In this document: one piece after another, positions 24,675 to 34,916 of the stretch | Layout of the letters: each line of letters begins with the position of its first letter | Numbering within the stretch: position 1 is the stretch's first letter | Origin: Bacteroidales bacterium | GTDB lineage: Bacteria; Bacteroidota; Bacteroidia; Bacteroidales; GCA-2748055 | Direction of reading: 5' to 3' | Length of the DNA stretch: 47,779 nucleotides | NCBI GenBank assembly: GCA_021740585.1 | Contig: JAIOZM010000027.1 | Coordinates: 1-47,779 of the forward strand | Position numbers and translations under genes: made by a program | The notes under the pieces: generated by a model | What the model was told of the DNA's origin: nothing | Database searches by the model: none | What the model saw: only the letters and a program-made list of their open reading frames with translations

Positions 24675-26861
24675 ATGGCTTCTTTTCCTTTTTATAAACA
24701 ACATGATGCGATGGATTGCGGGCCTACCTGCCTGCGCATGGTCGCAAAGCATTACGGAAAAAACTATAGTCTCCAAACCCTGAGGGAGAAAAGTTCTATT
24801 AGTCGCGAAGGGGTTTCCTTATTAGGTATAAGTGATGCTGCTGAATCGATCGGTATGCGCACCATGGGAGTTTCTCTGAATTTTGACCAGTTAAAAAAAG
24901 AGGCTCCACTGCCAGTCATTGTACATTGGAAACAAGAACATTTTGTCGTAGTCTATAAAATCAGGAAAAATAAAATTTACGTATCCGATCCCGCTTTTGG
25001 ATTGGTTAAATACAACTATAATGAGTTTAAAGCTGGTTGGTTGAGTACTAAAAGTGAAGGAACCGAAAAAGGATTAGCCCTCTTACTTGAGCCAAAGCCC
25101 GAATTCTATTTGGAAGAAGGTGAAGTTTTGAGTCGCTCGAGTTTCGGATTCCTTACAAAATATATTAAACCTTATAAGAAATTCATCTGGCAACTGGTAT
25201 TAGGTGTCCTCATAGCCAGTATGCTCCAGTTAATATTTCCTTTTCTAACTCAGGCAATTGTCGATTACGGTATTAATAATAAAGATCAATCATTCATTGT
25301 TCTAATTTTAATTGCCCAATTGATACTCACACTGAGCAGACAATCGGTTGAATTTATACGGGGTTGGATACTCCTGCATCTGAGCACCCGTGTCAATATC
25401 TCCCTGATCTCTGATTTTCTCATTAAACTTATGAAGCTCCCAATAAGCTTTTTCGACTCAAAACAAATTGGAGACCTTTTGCAAAGAATTGGAGATCATA
25501 AAAGAATTGAATCCTTCCTTACCAATTCCTCCTTAGATATCTTATTCTCATTATTTTCGCTGTTTATTTTTGGTATCGTTTTGGGTATCTATAGTATAAA
25601 GATACTGGTTTTATTCCTGTTGGGCTCGGTATTATATTTCATGTGGGTATTATTCTTTATGAACAAGCGGAGAAATCTTGACAACAGAAAATTCATTAAA
25701 CAGTCTGAAAATCAGGGGAAACTTATACAAATAATTAACGGTATTGAAGAAATAAAAATAAATAATGCCGAAAGACACCAAAGATGGGAATGGGAAGAAG
25801 TACAATCATCCTTGTTTAAAATTAATGTAAAATCACTATCCCTCAATCAATACCAACAAGCTGGTGCCGTATTAATAAATGAGATTAAAAATATACTGAT
25901 TACATTTTTAGCCGCAAGTGCTGTGGTTAACGGAACCATGACATTAGGTATGATGTTGGCAGTTTCCTATATTCTGGGACAGTTAAATGCTCCAATTGAA
26001 AGAATGGTATTCTTTATACGAGCGACTCAGGACGCTAAAATTAGTCTGGAAAGACTTAGTGAAATACATGACAATAAGGAGGAAGAGGAAATCTCTTCTC
26101 AGCATAGCAGAATTCTGAGTCTGGGTAATATCAGCGTCCAAAATCTAAATTTCTCTTACGAGAGTAATAACCAAAGAGAAGTGCTTTCTGATTTTAATCT
26201 TGAGTTTCCTAAAGGATCCGTTACTGCCATTGTGGGGGTAAGCGGTAGCGGGAAGACCACTCTTGTAAAGCTTTTATTGGCCTATTATAAGATTATGAAG
26301 GGCGAAATCAGAGTGGGAGATCAAAATCTGAATACAATTAATCCTTCAGAATGGAGAAATAAATGTGGAGTTGTTCTTCAAAACGGTTATCTTTTTTCTG
26401 ATACCATTGCAAATAACATTGCTTTAGGGAAAGATGAAATAGATATGGAAAGTCTTATGAATGCCTCAAAATTAGCTAATTTAAATTCTTTTATTGAAAA
26501 TCTGCCTCTGGGTTTTAATACCAAAGTCGGACAGGAAGGACAAAATATTAGTGGAGGTGAAAAACAACGTATACTTATAGCCAGAGCAATATATAAGAAT
26601 CCTGAATACCTTTTTATTGACGAAGCAACCAGCTCCCTTGATGCAAATAATGAAAAATTGATACTTGAAAATCTAAAAGATTTCTACAAAGGAAAAACGG
26701 TTATTATTGTTGCTCACCGGCTTAGTACAGTTAAGGACGCAGATCAAATTGTAGTTTTGGATAAGGGTAAAATAGTTGAAAAAGGAACGCATTCACAATT
26801 ATCTGCTCTCAAAGGCAAATACTATGAATTGGTTAAAAATCAACTGGAACTGGGAGCCTGA
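24675..26861 (+). CDS. Peptidase-C39 ABC exporter 2 (PCAT)
   Basis: This second full-length exporter has 728 residues. The C39 domain has Gln9, Cys15 (AMDCGPTCL), His89 (KQEHFVVVY) and Asp105 (VSDPAFG). The membrane domain spans about 165-440, and the nucleotide-binding domain carries Walker A GVSGSGKTT (521-529), signature NISGGEKQRI, Walker B LFIDEATSSLD and the H-loop IVAHRLS. It belongs to the common Bacteroidetes type of peptidase-containing ABC transporter and is clearly divergent from exporter 1, so it is not a recent duplicate. It sits 52 bp after the anti-sigma gene. No leader peptide gene is directly next to it; its substrates may be the peptides at 17.7-18.7 kb or others elsewhere. 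Confidence 0.93.
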   Translation: MASFPFYKQHDAMDCGPTCLRMVAKHYGKNYSLQTLREKSSISREGVSLLGISDAAESIGMRTMGVSLNFDQLKKEAPLPVIVHWKQEHFVVVYKIRKNKIYVSDPAFGLVKYNYNEFKAGWLSTKSEGTEKGLALLLEPKPEFYLEEGEVLSRSSFGFLTKYIKPYKKFIWQLVLGVLIASMLQLIFPFLTQAIVDYGINNKDQSFIVLILIAQLILTLSRQSVEFIRGWILLHLSTRVNISLISDFLIKLMKLPISFFDSKQIGDLLQRIGDHKRIESFLTNSSLDILFSLFSLFIFGIVLGIYSIKILVLFLLGSVLYFMWVLFFMNKRRNLDNRKFIKQSENQGKLIQIINGIEEIKINNAERHQRWEWEEVQSSLFKINVKSLSLNQYQQAGAVLINEIKNILITFLAASAVVNGTMTLGMMLAVSYILGQLNAPIERMVFFIRATQDAKISLERLSEIHDNKEEEEISSQHSRILSLGNISVQNLNFSYESNNQREVLSDFNLEFPKGSVTAIVGVSGSGKTTLVKLLLAYYKIMKGEIRVGDQNLNTINPSEWRNKCGVVLQNGYLFSDTIANNIALGKDEIDMESLMNASKLANLNSFIENLPLGFNTKVGQEGQNISGGEKQRILIARAIYKNPEYLFIDEATSSLDANNEKLILENLKDFYKGKTVIIVAHRLSTVKDADQIVVLDKGKIVEKGTHSQLSALKGKYYELVKNQLELGA

Positions 26862-26868
26862 TTCCTGT

Positions 26869-27873
26869 TTATAAATTAAATTCCATTTCATCTTTCCTTA
26901 ACCAACGGAATCTTCTGGTACTGTTGTCCCCGATTTTCACCCCCATGATCAACTCATGCGATCCTGACGCATAATTTCTTACCGATCCAAATGAAGCATC
27001 ATAAGCATAGGCGAAATGAAATATATCAACCTCAACTCCCAACATGCTTACAAATGTATTATCCGATCTATATGAGAATCCCAACCAGTATGAATTCATC
27101 ACAGATAATTTTGCATTAATATCCAGCTGTGAGCTTAAAGTTGTGGTTTTAAATAATATAGAAGGTTCTAATTTAAGGATTTGATTAATAGGGAAACGGT
27201 AGCCACCCATCAGAATATAATTTCTCATAGTACTGAAATTATCTTTAATAGGTGCACTGCCAAGTTTTAAGCTGGAACCGAGCAAATCAGTAATTGTAAG
27301 TCCGGCATACCAAATATTATTAGTAATAAAAGTACCAAAACTGGCATCAGGAACCCAAAATTGCTTCTTCTCACCCAATAATAAAGGATCATCTGTATTT
27401 ATTAAACTTGCATCTGAATCATCCAGCTTATACTGAAAGACTGAAGCCGACAATCCCATAGAAAGCTGAAACTGATTGTTAAAATTTATGTGATAAGCAT
27501 AAGCACCCTGTATACCTGTTTTAGAAATAATTCCATTCCTGTCAGAATAAATACTTCCTCCTACTCCAACATTAGTAAAACGAGTAGCCTGATTGGTGTT
27601 TTTTCTAATTCTCAGCTTCTGCATAATATAACTATCATTTAGAAGTCTTGAATGGGCACTTACACCAAAAGTACTTGGAGAATTCAAAAAACCAGTATAC
27701 TGTTGCCTGGCTACCATATCAAAACTTGTATGACCGGTACCTCCAACCACAGCAGGATTTATAAGAAATTTATTGACCATATACTGGGAAAATACTGGTA
27801 CTTGCTGAGCATAAATGATGCTCCCGCTTAACAAAAACAGGGATGCAATAAATATATTTTTAATGATGTTCAT
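26869..27873 (-). CDS. PorP/SprF-family T9SS outer-membrane protein
   Basis: This 334-residue protein has a signal peptide (about 1-22, ending IIYAQ). It opens with VPVFSQYMVNKFLINPAVVGGTGH, the family hallmark, and continues with beta-barrel strands such as YHINFNNQFQLSMGLSASVF and WYAGLTITDLLGSS. PorP/SprF proteins sit in the outer membrane and help specific T9SS cargo, usually with type-B sorting domains, reach or attach to the surface. The giant adhesin gene lies directly upstream on the same strand with only two bases between, so this PorP is very likely dedicated to it. The gene end is only 7 bp from the convergent exporter 2 stop. Confidence 0.93.
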   Translation of the reverse strand: MNIIKNIFIASLFLLSGSIIYAQQVPVFSQYMVNKFLINPAVVGGTGHTSFDMVARQQYTGFLNSPSTFGVSAHSRLLNDSYIMQKLRIRKNTNQATRFTNVGVGGSIYSDRNGIISKTGIQGAYAYHINFNNQFQLSMGLSASVFQYKLDDSDASLINTDDPLLLGEKKQFWVPDASFGTFITNNIWYAGLTITDLLGSSLKLGSAPIKDNFSTMRNYILMGGYRFPINQILKLEPSILFKTTTLSSQLDINAKLSVMNSYWLGFSYRSDNTFVSMLGVEVDIFHFAYAYDASFGSVRNYASGSHELIMGVKIGDNSTRRFRWLRKDEMEFNL

Positions 27874-27875
27874 AA

Positions 27876-30800
27876 TTATCTGACTATGGTAATATTTCCA
27901 ATAATAACAGGTGATCCGTTTTTAAGATCAATTATATAATGATATGACTCCATGGGAAGTTCTTTGCCTTCAAAGTTTCCATTCCAATTGTTTTCATAAC
28001 CTTTTGAGTAGAATACTCTTTTCCCCCATCGGTCATATATTTCAACGCTGCAATCAGGATAGTAGTTTAATCCGTCTATTACCCAATCATCGTTTTTACC
28101 ATCATTATTTGGTGTGATAATGTCGGGTATCATAAAACAGACCGTATTTTCATAATCCAGGCTAATGGGAAATTCCTCCACGCAATTATTCAAATCACTA
28201 ACAGACACGCTGTAATCTCCCGGAGCCAGATTATACAGGACAGCTCCCATTTCGCCACTTTCCCAGCTGAATAAATAAGGTGGCGTTCCTCCGGAAATTT
28301 CCATACTTATATTTCCATCATTGGCATCCGGACAATACGGCAGATTAAGAATTGCATTCGCGACCATTTGATCAGGCTCAGAAATTATAACTGATATTGG
28401 TGTTTCGCAATCATTATTATCCTTTATGGTTCCCATATAAGTTCCGGCAGACAGCATGTTTAGTTCTGTTCCTGATTCGCCTCCATCCCATTGGACTGAT
28501 ACTGGCAGAGCTCCGGAAGTTATGTCAACATTAATTGAGCCATCACCGAAACCAAAACAGCTGACATCTTCTGTCGTATAACCAGCCGTAGGGTTCATAA
28601 AGACAGTTATCTCAGCCGGATCTGAAGGCAAGCTTTTTCTTCCCAATGCGTCGGTAATAACAACTGTATAGGATCCAGCATCACTAACAATTATGCTTTG
28701 TGTGCTTTCTCCATTCGACCATAAATATTCAGCTGCACTAACTGTTGAAAGTTCAACACTTTCACCTTCACAGAATTGTGTGGCACCATTTGCAGTAATA
28801 ACCGGTGCTTGAAGAAAATCTGATACAGTTACCTGAACTTCATCTGAAGGCAGACTGTAACAATTGAATACGTTCGACAATGTTATGGTATAATTCCCCG
28901 ATTCTTTAATATAAACTGAAGGCGTTATGGCTCCATTCGACCAAAGATAAGCATCTCCCACCCCAACTGCGCTTAAAAGAATACTATCGCCGGTTATCAG
29001 ATAATGGGGACCCGCAGGATCAATTATTGGTTTTTCAGGTACAGGGTTAACACTTGCGGTTAATGCAGGGGAAATTGTCTCGCATCCTGTCAAAGAATTC
29101 GTTCCTTTAATATAATAACTTCCATCTGTAGCTGCTGAAGGTGTGCTATAAGCCGAGGTAGCAAGAGCATCTGTCCAGTAGCTGAATGCTAGTCCTGCAT
29201 CAGAACCAGCGGTAATTGCAGCAGAGGTAAGATCGACTGTAGCCGGTGAACAAACACCAGCAGGATCATTAACAACAACTGCAGGTAATGGATTAACCGT
29301 AACTGTCACTACAGTAGAAATAGTCTCACAACCTGTAAGTGGGTTTGTACCTTTAATATAATAACTTCCATCTGTAGCTGCTGAAGGTGTGCTATAAGAC
29401 GAGGTAGCAAGAGCATCTGTCCAGTAACTGTATGTTAGTCCTGCATCAGAACCAGCGGTAATTGCTGCTTCGGTCAGGTCAACTGTTGACGGCGAGCAAA
29501 CTCCTGCTGGATCAGTAACTACAACTGCAGGTAATGGATTAACCGTAACTGTCACCGCCGATGAGATAGTTTCACAACCCGTAAGTGGGTTTGTTCCTTT
29601 AATATAATAACTTCCATCTGTAGCTGCTGAAGGTGTGCTATAAGACAATGTGGCCAGAGCATCGGTCCAGTAACTGAATGATAGTCCTGCATCGGAACCC
29701 GCGGTAATTGCAGCTTCGGTCAGGTCAACTGTTGCGGGCGAACAAACACCTGCAGGATCAGTAACTACAACTGCAGGTAATGGATTAACAGTAACCGTCA
29801 CTACAGAAGATATAGTCTCACAACCCGTAAGTGGGTTTGTTCCTTTAATATAATAACTTCCATCTGTAGCTGCTGAAGGTGTGCTATAAGACAATGTGGC
29901 CAGAGCATCTGTCCAGTAACTGAATGTTAGTCCTGCATCAGAACCAGCGGTAATTGCAGCTTCGGTCAGATCAACTGTAGCCGGGGAGCAAACTTCTGCA
30001 GGATCAGTAACTGCAACTGCAGGTAATGGATTAACAGTAACCGTCACCGCCGGTGAGATAGTCTCACAACCTGTAAGAGGGTTGCTTCCTTTAATATAAT
30101 AACTACCATTTGTGGCTACACCAGGTGTGCCATATAATACCGTAGCTGAAGCATCTGTCCAATAGCTGAATGTTAGTCCGGCATCGGAACCAGAGGTAAT
30201 AGCAACATCGGTAAGATCAACTGTAGCCGGTGAGCAAACGGAGGCGGGATCGGTGACTGTTACTATTGGTAAAGAATTCACTATAACTTTTGTAGTGTCG
30301 CTTTCTTCGCTTGGACAACCGAAGACATCCTCAACAATTACTGTAAAGTTACCACTAGCAAAAACAGACAGATTTTGGAGATTGCTACCGTTGCTCCATA
30401 AATAGCTGTCCATTGGGGTCGTACTAAGAATCACACTATCACCAGTACAAAATTCAAGCACACCTGAATTAGTAATGACCGGTTTTGTTGGAGATGCTAC
30501 AACTTCAATTGTTACAGAGTCTTGACTTATATTTCCTAAAGCATCGCTTACACTTACAACGTAGGTAGTAGTTGAGGAGGGATTTGCATTGGTTGTTGGG
30601 TTATTGGGACTTGATAATCCATCTGTTGGAGCCCAGCTGAAGCTAAAAGGAGCTTGACCAAGTGCGTTGGCTGTTAAAATTGAAAAGGATTCCGAACACT
30701 CTCCTATAATTGTATCTGAAGCAGCAACCGATATTTCGAGATCATTGTCATTGATGGTATAAGTATGAAAGACATTCGAACCTAGACTTATTCCTGCTGA

Positions 30801-33155
30801 TGGATTAAACAATTCTATAACAAAATTCTCATCCGGAATTTCAACACTTTCGTCATCAATAATTAAAGGCACAATTTCCATTGTTTTAATTCCTGCAGCA
30901 AAATTAAGTTGGTCCTGATTAAGATTGTAATCAACTCCACCACCTGTTGCCGTACCGGAGCTGATCCGATATTCAACACTTGAATTTTCAGATAAAGCAT
31001 AATTCAGGTTCACTTCAATTATCGGATGGACAACAGATTCGAGGCCTTCACTTTCAGTAATGGTAAAACTAATACTTGGTTGAACCGCAGTGATTGTAAG
31101 AAAATCGCCATCATTGAGGCTTACATTATTTGCAACAAATTCAGTACCTGAGTTTATAAGTCCATAATCGACGGCTCCTGAGCTAAAGTCACCATCAGAA
31201 TCAACCAAAACATTATACGAAATAAACCCAGCAGTTAATATTGGCAGTGCAGCGGGATCAATACTTATGTTTACCGAACCCGTACCATCCCCAATACCAC
31301 CGGTGATACAAACTCTCCATTCCCTGGCTATCCTAACAAGATTAATATCAGCATTGGGGGTTTCTGTGCTAACCCAGGTAGCGGCATCAGCATTATCATG
31401 ACCAAACAAAAGGTATTCTCCGTCTTCGAGATCGTCGGCTCCACCAATACTTATAATTCCGGCTGACATTGCCTTAGTATGCATATTGAGGTTATTTTCC
31501 CGTCCTATTCCAGCAACATCCCAGGGATGATTTACTTCATAATTGTATTTGTCGTTTGAGCTTAATGCTATAGAATATTTTGCTGACAGATAATTATTTA
31601 CAATAATTTCCTGAGCAAGATTTAGTTTTTTAGTATATAATATTACTTCCGATAAATTTCCATCGAAAAAATTGTTGGCAGGAAAAGATGAGCCCAGGTG
31701 AAGGCTCCCGTCTGTAACTATTGGTGAAGGGTAATCGGAAACAGTCTCAATAGTACCATTTAGGCTTACATTATGATATGGAGGAGAAATCAACTGGTGA
31801 AAAACACTAAGCAAATTAGCAGAAGAAGGAAGTATTGGTCCATAATATTTTGAGGATTCTGAAAAAGTAAAGTAACGATTATCAGTTTCTCTGCTGATAC
31901 TTAAAGTATTATCGTTATTTACATCACCCAGGCATAAAACAGTCTGTTCATTGGAAGAATTAAAATCATTTATTGCAAAGAAGGTCAGGGGTGCTGAAAG
32001 GGCTCCTAGCTGAACCAGAAACTTATCGTCAAAACCATCAAACTTCAGTGCGGGCCTTGTATTTATTGCTGAATTAAAAAAGACGGGCTGACTTCCGGGA
32101 ATGCTTTGTAGCAGATTATTATTATTTCCACTTGCATCAAGCCATGACTTTACTGCAATTGCATTTCCGGCAACAGCATCAGAGTTATCCAGGACCCCAT
32201 GATCAGCTTTAAGCCATAAAACATTTGAGATACTGTCACCAACCCCACCCGGGCCTTTATAACCGCTTATCTCGGTACTTGGGTCAGTAGCACAAATTCC
32301 AAAAGTTCCGCTTTTTGCCTGATCTCCAAAAATCCTGACATAGATAGTTTCACCCGGGGTTCTGCCACTAAGTATTGCATAAGGCATGGTTCCGGGATTA
32401 TCGACACAAGGTAAAACTGCCAGCGGAGTTAATGTTGCACAACTTCCAGTATATAATGCCATTATTGCATAATTAAGAGAGCCAGCTACTGTTTCTATCT
32501 TTAAATTCCCTGTCTGTGGAACTACGGTACGAAACCAAACATCGCCACCCAGATATTCGTGACAAGCAGGACTACCAAGGTTTGTGGTATTATAAGCTCC
32601 CTTATTCGAATAAAATACAGGACTGCAAACATTTCCAACAGGAACTGGAGAGGCTGTACAGGGATCATTGTTTACCGGTGGAGGAATGGCAGAAATTTCT
32701 GCTACCCAACCGGAGTCGAGCAAGGAGGCTATGTTCGAAACAAAGTCAAAACGAATACAACCATCAGGAGCTGTAAAACTAAATTGTGGAGTATCATCAT
32801 TGTAAGCCACAACATCATCGGAAGTGTAAGTCCGGGCTCTCAGGTAGTCATAACTCAAATATTCTGTTGACCCATAAGGTGGTGGGAAAGTACCCCGATA
32901 ATCTGTTTTGAAGCCTGTAAAATCGACAGTAATTGGATTACCGTTCTGGGAACAAAACCTTACATTCCAGTTTTGACCGGCATGATAGAGACCGTAGCCG
33001 CCATCATCCAGAAATAATCCCGAATTTGTAATAATTGTTTGTCCGCTGCTAAAACCATTCCCCAACCAAAACTCCGGTAAGGTTTGTGCATTAATGGCAA
33101 AAGAAAAAATAATTAAAATCTTAAACCAGAAAACCTGAAGCCATACTTTTTTCAT
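27876..33155 (-). CDS. Giant T9SS-secreted multidomain adhesin with tandem repeats
   Basis: This 1759-residue surface protein has a signal peptide (about 1-23). A CUB-like region runs at about 30-160, then a Cys-containing PPC-like domain to about 300. A LamG-like concanavalin module follows (SWLDASGNNNNLLQ, LKFDGFDDKF), then a DUF8202-like segment (AGIGRENNLNMHTKAMSAG). A Calx-beta domain lies at about 695-805 (GGGVDYNLNQDQLNF...IIDDESVEIPDENF), followed by Ig/PKD-like domains. Five 82-residue repeats span 967-1376, then two SprB-like repeats (SCFGFGDGSINVDITSG, GNISMEISGGTPPYLFSWESG). A type-B sorting domain closes the protein (PDIITPNNDGKNDDWVIDGL, IYDRWGKRVF). It likely mediates adhesion or gliding-type contact. 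It is co-transcribed with its PorP partner. Confidence 0.92.
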   Translation of the reverse strand: MKKVWLQVFWFKILIIFSFAINAQTLPEFWLGNGFSSGQTIITNSGLFLDDGGYGLYHAGQNWNVRFCSQNGNPITVDFTGFKTDYRGTFPPPYGSTEYLSYDYLRARTYTSDDVVAYNDDTPQFSFTAPDGCIRFDFVSNIASLLDSGWVAEISAIPPPVNNDPCTASPVPVGNVCSPVFYSNKGAYNTTNLGSPACHEYLGGDVWFRTVVPQTGNLKIETVAGSLNYAIMALYTGSCATLTPLAVLPCVDNPGTMPYAILSGRTPGETIYVRIFGDQAKSGTFGICATDPSTEISGYKGPGGVGDSISNVLWLKADHGVLDNSDAVAGNAIAVKSWLDASGNNNNLLQSIPGSQPVFFNSAINTRPALKFDGFDDKFLVQLGALSAPLTFFAINDFNSSNEQTVLCLGDVNNDNTLSISRETDNRYFTFSESSKYYGPILPSSANLLSVFHQLISPPYHNVSLNGTIETVSDYPSPIVTDGSLHLGSSFPANNFFDGNLSEVILYTKKLNLAQEIIVNNYLSAKYSIALSSNDKYNYEVNHPWDVAGIGRENNLNMHTKAMSAGIISIGGADDLEDGEYLLFGHDNADAATWVSTETPNADINLVRIAREWRVCITGGIGDGTGSVNISIDPAALPILTAGFISYNVLVDSDGDFSSGAVDYGLINSGTEFVANNVSLNDGDFLTITAVQPSISFTITESEGLESVVHPIIEVNLNYALSENSSVEYRISSGTATGGGVDYNLNQDQLNFAAGIKTMEIVPLIIDDESVEIPDENFVIELFNPSAGISLGSNVFHTYTINDNDLEISVAASDTIIGECSESFSILTANALGQAPFSFSWAPTDGLSSPNNPTTNANPSSTTTYVVSVSDALGNISQDSVTIEVVASPTKPVITNSGVLEFCTGDSVILSTTPMDSYLWSNGSNLQNLSVFASGNFTVIVEDVFGCPSEESDTTKVIVNSLPIVTVTDPASVCSPATVDLTDVAITSGSDAGLTFSYWTDASATVLYGTPGVATNGSYYIKGSNPLTGCETISPAVTVTVNPLPAVAVTDPAEVCSPATVDLTEAAITAGSDAGLTFSYWTDALATLSYSTPSAATDGSYYIKGTNPLTGCETISSVVTVTVNPLPAVVVTDPAGVCSPATVDLTEAAITAGSDAGLSFSYWTDALATLSYSTPSAATDGSYYIKGTNPLTGCETISSAVTVTVNPLPAVVVTDPAGVCSPSTVDLTEAAITAGSDAGLTYSYWTDALATSSYSTPSAATDGSYYIKGTNPLTGCETISTVVTVTVNPLPAVVVNDPAGVCSPATVDLTSAAITAGSDAGLAFSYWTDALATSAYSTPSAATDGSYYIKGTNSLTGCETISPALTASVNPVPEKPIIDPAGPHYLITGDSILLSAVGVGDAYLWSNGAITPSVYIKESGNYTITLSNVFNCYSLPSDEVQVTVSDFLQAPVITANGATQFCEGESVELSTVSAAEYLWSNGESTQSIIVSDAGSYTVVITDALGRKSLPSDPAEITVFMNPTAGYTTEDVSCFGFGDGSINVDITSGALPVSVQWDGGESGTELNMLSAGTYMGTIKDNNDCETPISVIISEPDQMVANAILNLPYCPDANDGNISMEISGGTPPYLFSWESGEMGAVLYNLAPGDYSVSVSDLNNCVEEFPISLDYENTVCFMIPDIITPNNDGKNDDWVIDGLNYYPDCSVEIYDRWGKRVFYSKGYENNWNGNFEGKELPMESYHYIIDLKNGSPVIIGNITIVR
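29028..30257 (-). repeat. five in-frame 246-bp repeats inside the adhesin gene
   Basis: The period is exactly 246 bp (82 codons), seen from the recurring GTCTCACAACC-type word at about 29077, 29323, 29569, 29815 and 30061. Each protein unit runs from VTDPAxVCSPATVDLT through DGSYYIKGTNPLTGCETIS to VTVNPLP and has two Cys that could pair within a unit. The central copies are nearly identical at the DNA level, while the outer ones have diverged, which is typical of repeat gain and homogenisation by recombination. Confidence 0.95.
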
Positions 33156-33494
33156 AAAATATTATTTATCACGCTATACAACAAAGATAAAAAATTTCAA
33201 TAGCTGAAGCTAATTCTTTGCCTTAACATATGAACAATAAAAGTTAATAATCAAATCAAACTCAGAAATGACTTTAAACATTTTAAACAATTATCTATAT
33301 TTACAATGCATTTGAGTTTTTGTGCCGGAAGTGTTTAATAATCTGCTTAAATCTTTTATTTTTGAAGCATACTTTCTTTATTTAACGCATCATAAAAAAT
33401 AATCATGTATTAATTAAAAATTGTTCGTAAAAAAAGAAATGTTTTTTGAGGCAAATCACAGCTTTATTTAATTTTATCCCATATTTGATCCCTG
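33156..33494. other. gene-free region between divergent adhesin and ankyrin genes
   Basis: This 339-bp AT-rich gap should carry both promoters. I find no coding ORF, hairpin with a T tract, or repeat. The only notable site is the -7-like box for the adhesin listed separately. Another near-match, ATATTTGATCC at about 33481, sits just before the ankyrin gene start but lacks one spacer base. Confidence 0.5.
33182..33189 (-). promoter_or_regulatory. putative -7 box for the adhesin-PorP operon
   Basis: On the minus strand this reads TATCTTTG, a full match to TAnnTTTG, 26 bp before the adhesin ATG at 33155. No convincing -33 TTTG is seen at the right distance. Confidence 0.35.
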
Positions 33495-34907
33495 ATGAGA
33501 AAAAGACTGATTCACATATTGATTTTAAGCTTTGTTTATATTTCTGCCTTTAGCCAAACGGAAAAGCAATACAACGACACCAGTTATTTCATTCCATTCG
33601 ACAATGATTTCAATCTGATAATGTCTGCCTCCAAGGGTCATATAAATAATGTAAACTCTTTGTTGGAAAGAAAGGCTGATATAAATTCCGTTACCGTTGA
33701 CGGTATATCTTCATTGATGTATGCCACTGAAAATGGCGATATTGATATGGTAAGGCTTCTTCTTAAGAACAATGCAGATCCAAATCTCAAACCCTATAAT
33801 GGTGTAACAGCATTAATCAGTGCATGCAGAATCAATAATTTTGAAATTGCTGAATATCTGATTACAAACGGTGCAAAACTGGATCTGACAGATAAGGACG
33901 GAGCCACAGCTTTCCATTATGCTGCTGCATACAATTATCTTGATTTGGTTGAGATGCTCATATTTTTTGGTGCAGATTTTAACCAGGAAGATAAATACGG
34001 AAATATTCCTCTGATTACTGCAGCATATAATAATTGCCTTGAGACTGTGGATCTATTATTAAGCAATGGTGTAGATATAAATACCACAGATAAGCAAGGC
34101 TATTCTGCAATAATGGTAGCTGCCCAGAGAAACAATATTTCAATTGTTGAATTGCTGCTTGCATTAGGAGCAAATATCAATTTAGTAAATAATGGAGGGA
34201 TGACCGCACTCAGCTTCGCCATTAAAAATGAAAATTATGAAGTAGTTGAAAAACTTGTAAATGCCGGAGCTGATGTTAATCACAAAATTAGCAGAAGTAA
34301 AAATCTGATTGAACTCTCCAAAGATGTTAAAGATGAGGAAATTACGGAACTTCTGATTACTGAAGGCGCTAAATCCAGCTTTTTGCCGTATTTTAATAAG
34401 CTTTCTGTTGGTACAGGCATTTTATTCAGTCCAAATGAATTCATGAATAATTTTAATGCTGATTATCTCGACAATAAGTACAACACAGGCATAAATGCCG
34501 GTTTTAATTACAGACCTGCAGCTATTCGAATGAAAACAGAAGCAGTAAATGACACCATATACCAATTTTGGGAGAGGAGATTTGCATTCCATACGGGACT
34601 TGAAAAACGCTTTCCACTCCTGGAGCAAAAGGATTCACATTTCGGACCACTTATTGGAGTAAATCTCTATTATACTTTCGGCAACTATCGCGGCAGCAAT
34701 GTAAAACCTGAAGCTTTATTTGTAGCTTCACCAATTGTCGGGTGGTATTATATGTCAAAATATATAACACTAAAAGCAGCATACGAATATATGGATTTTG
34801 GAATCCCCGATGCAAGTAAGGGCAAATTTAATCTCAGTATAGGTTTTAACATTAATACCTCCAGAAAGAAACTGGTCGAGAAAGATATTCCCTGGTTAAC
34901 TTATTAG
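33495..34907 (+). CDS. Secreted ankyrin-repeat protein with barrel-like C-terminal domain
   Basis: This 470-residue protein has a signal peptide (about 1-21, ending SAFSQ). Ankyrin repeats run at about 38-300, with clear units such as GISSLMYATENGDIDMVRLLLKNNADPN, GATAFHYAAAYNYLDLVEMLIFFGADFN and GYSAIMVAAQRNNISIVELLLALGANIN. The last 160 or so residues change character. They alternate aromatic and polar residues (FGPLIGVNLYYTFGNY, IVGWYYMSKYITLKAAYEYMDF, GKFNLSIGFNIN), as in an outer-membrane barrel. The ankyrin stack would then lie in the periplasm as a binding platform. This fusion is unusual. The lipoprotein gene follows 9 bp later and is probably co-transcribed. Confidence 0.82.
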   Translation: MRKRLIHILILSFVYISAFSQTEKQYNDTSYFIPFDNDFNLIMSASKGHINNVNSLLERKADINSVTVDGISSLMYATENGDIDMVRLLLKNNADPNLKPYNGVTALISACRINNFEIAEYLITNGAKLDLTDKDGATAFHYAAAYNYLDLVEMLIFFGADFNQEDKYGNIPLITAAYNNCLETVDLLLSNGVDINTTDKQGYSAIMVAAQRNNISIVELLLALGANINLVNNGGMTALSFAIKNENYEVVEKLVNAGADVNHKISRSKNLIELSKDVKDEEITELLITEGAKSSFLPYFNKLSVGTGILFSPNEFMNNFNADYLDNKYNTGINAGFNYRPAAIRMKTEAVNDTIYQFWERRFAFHTGLEKRFPLLEQKDSHFGPLIGVNLYYTFGNYRGSNVKPEALFVASPIVGWYYMSKYITLKAAYEYMDFGIPDASKGKFNLSIGFNINTSRKKLVEKDIPWLTY

Positions 34908-34916
34908 TTTATTAAA

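Noticed and set aside
32516..32870. Two overlapping plus-strand ORFs of 86 and 103 codons
   Set aside because: They are antisense to the adhesin's PPC/CUB region, and their translation shows no coding character.
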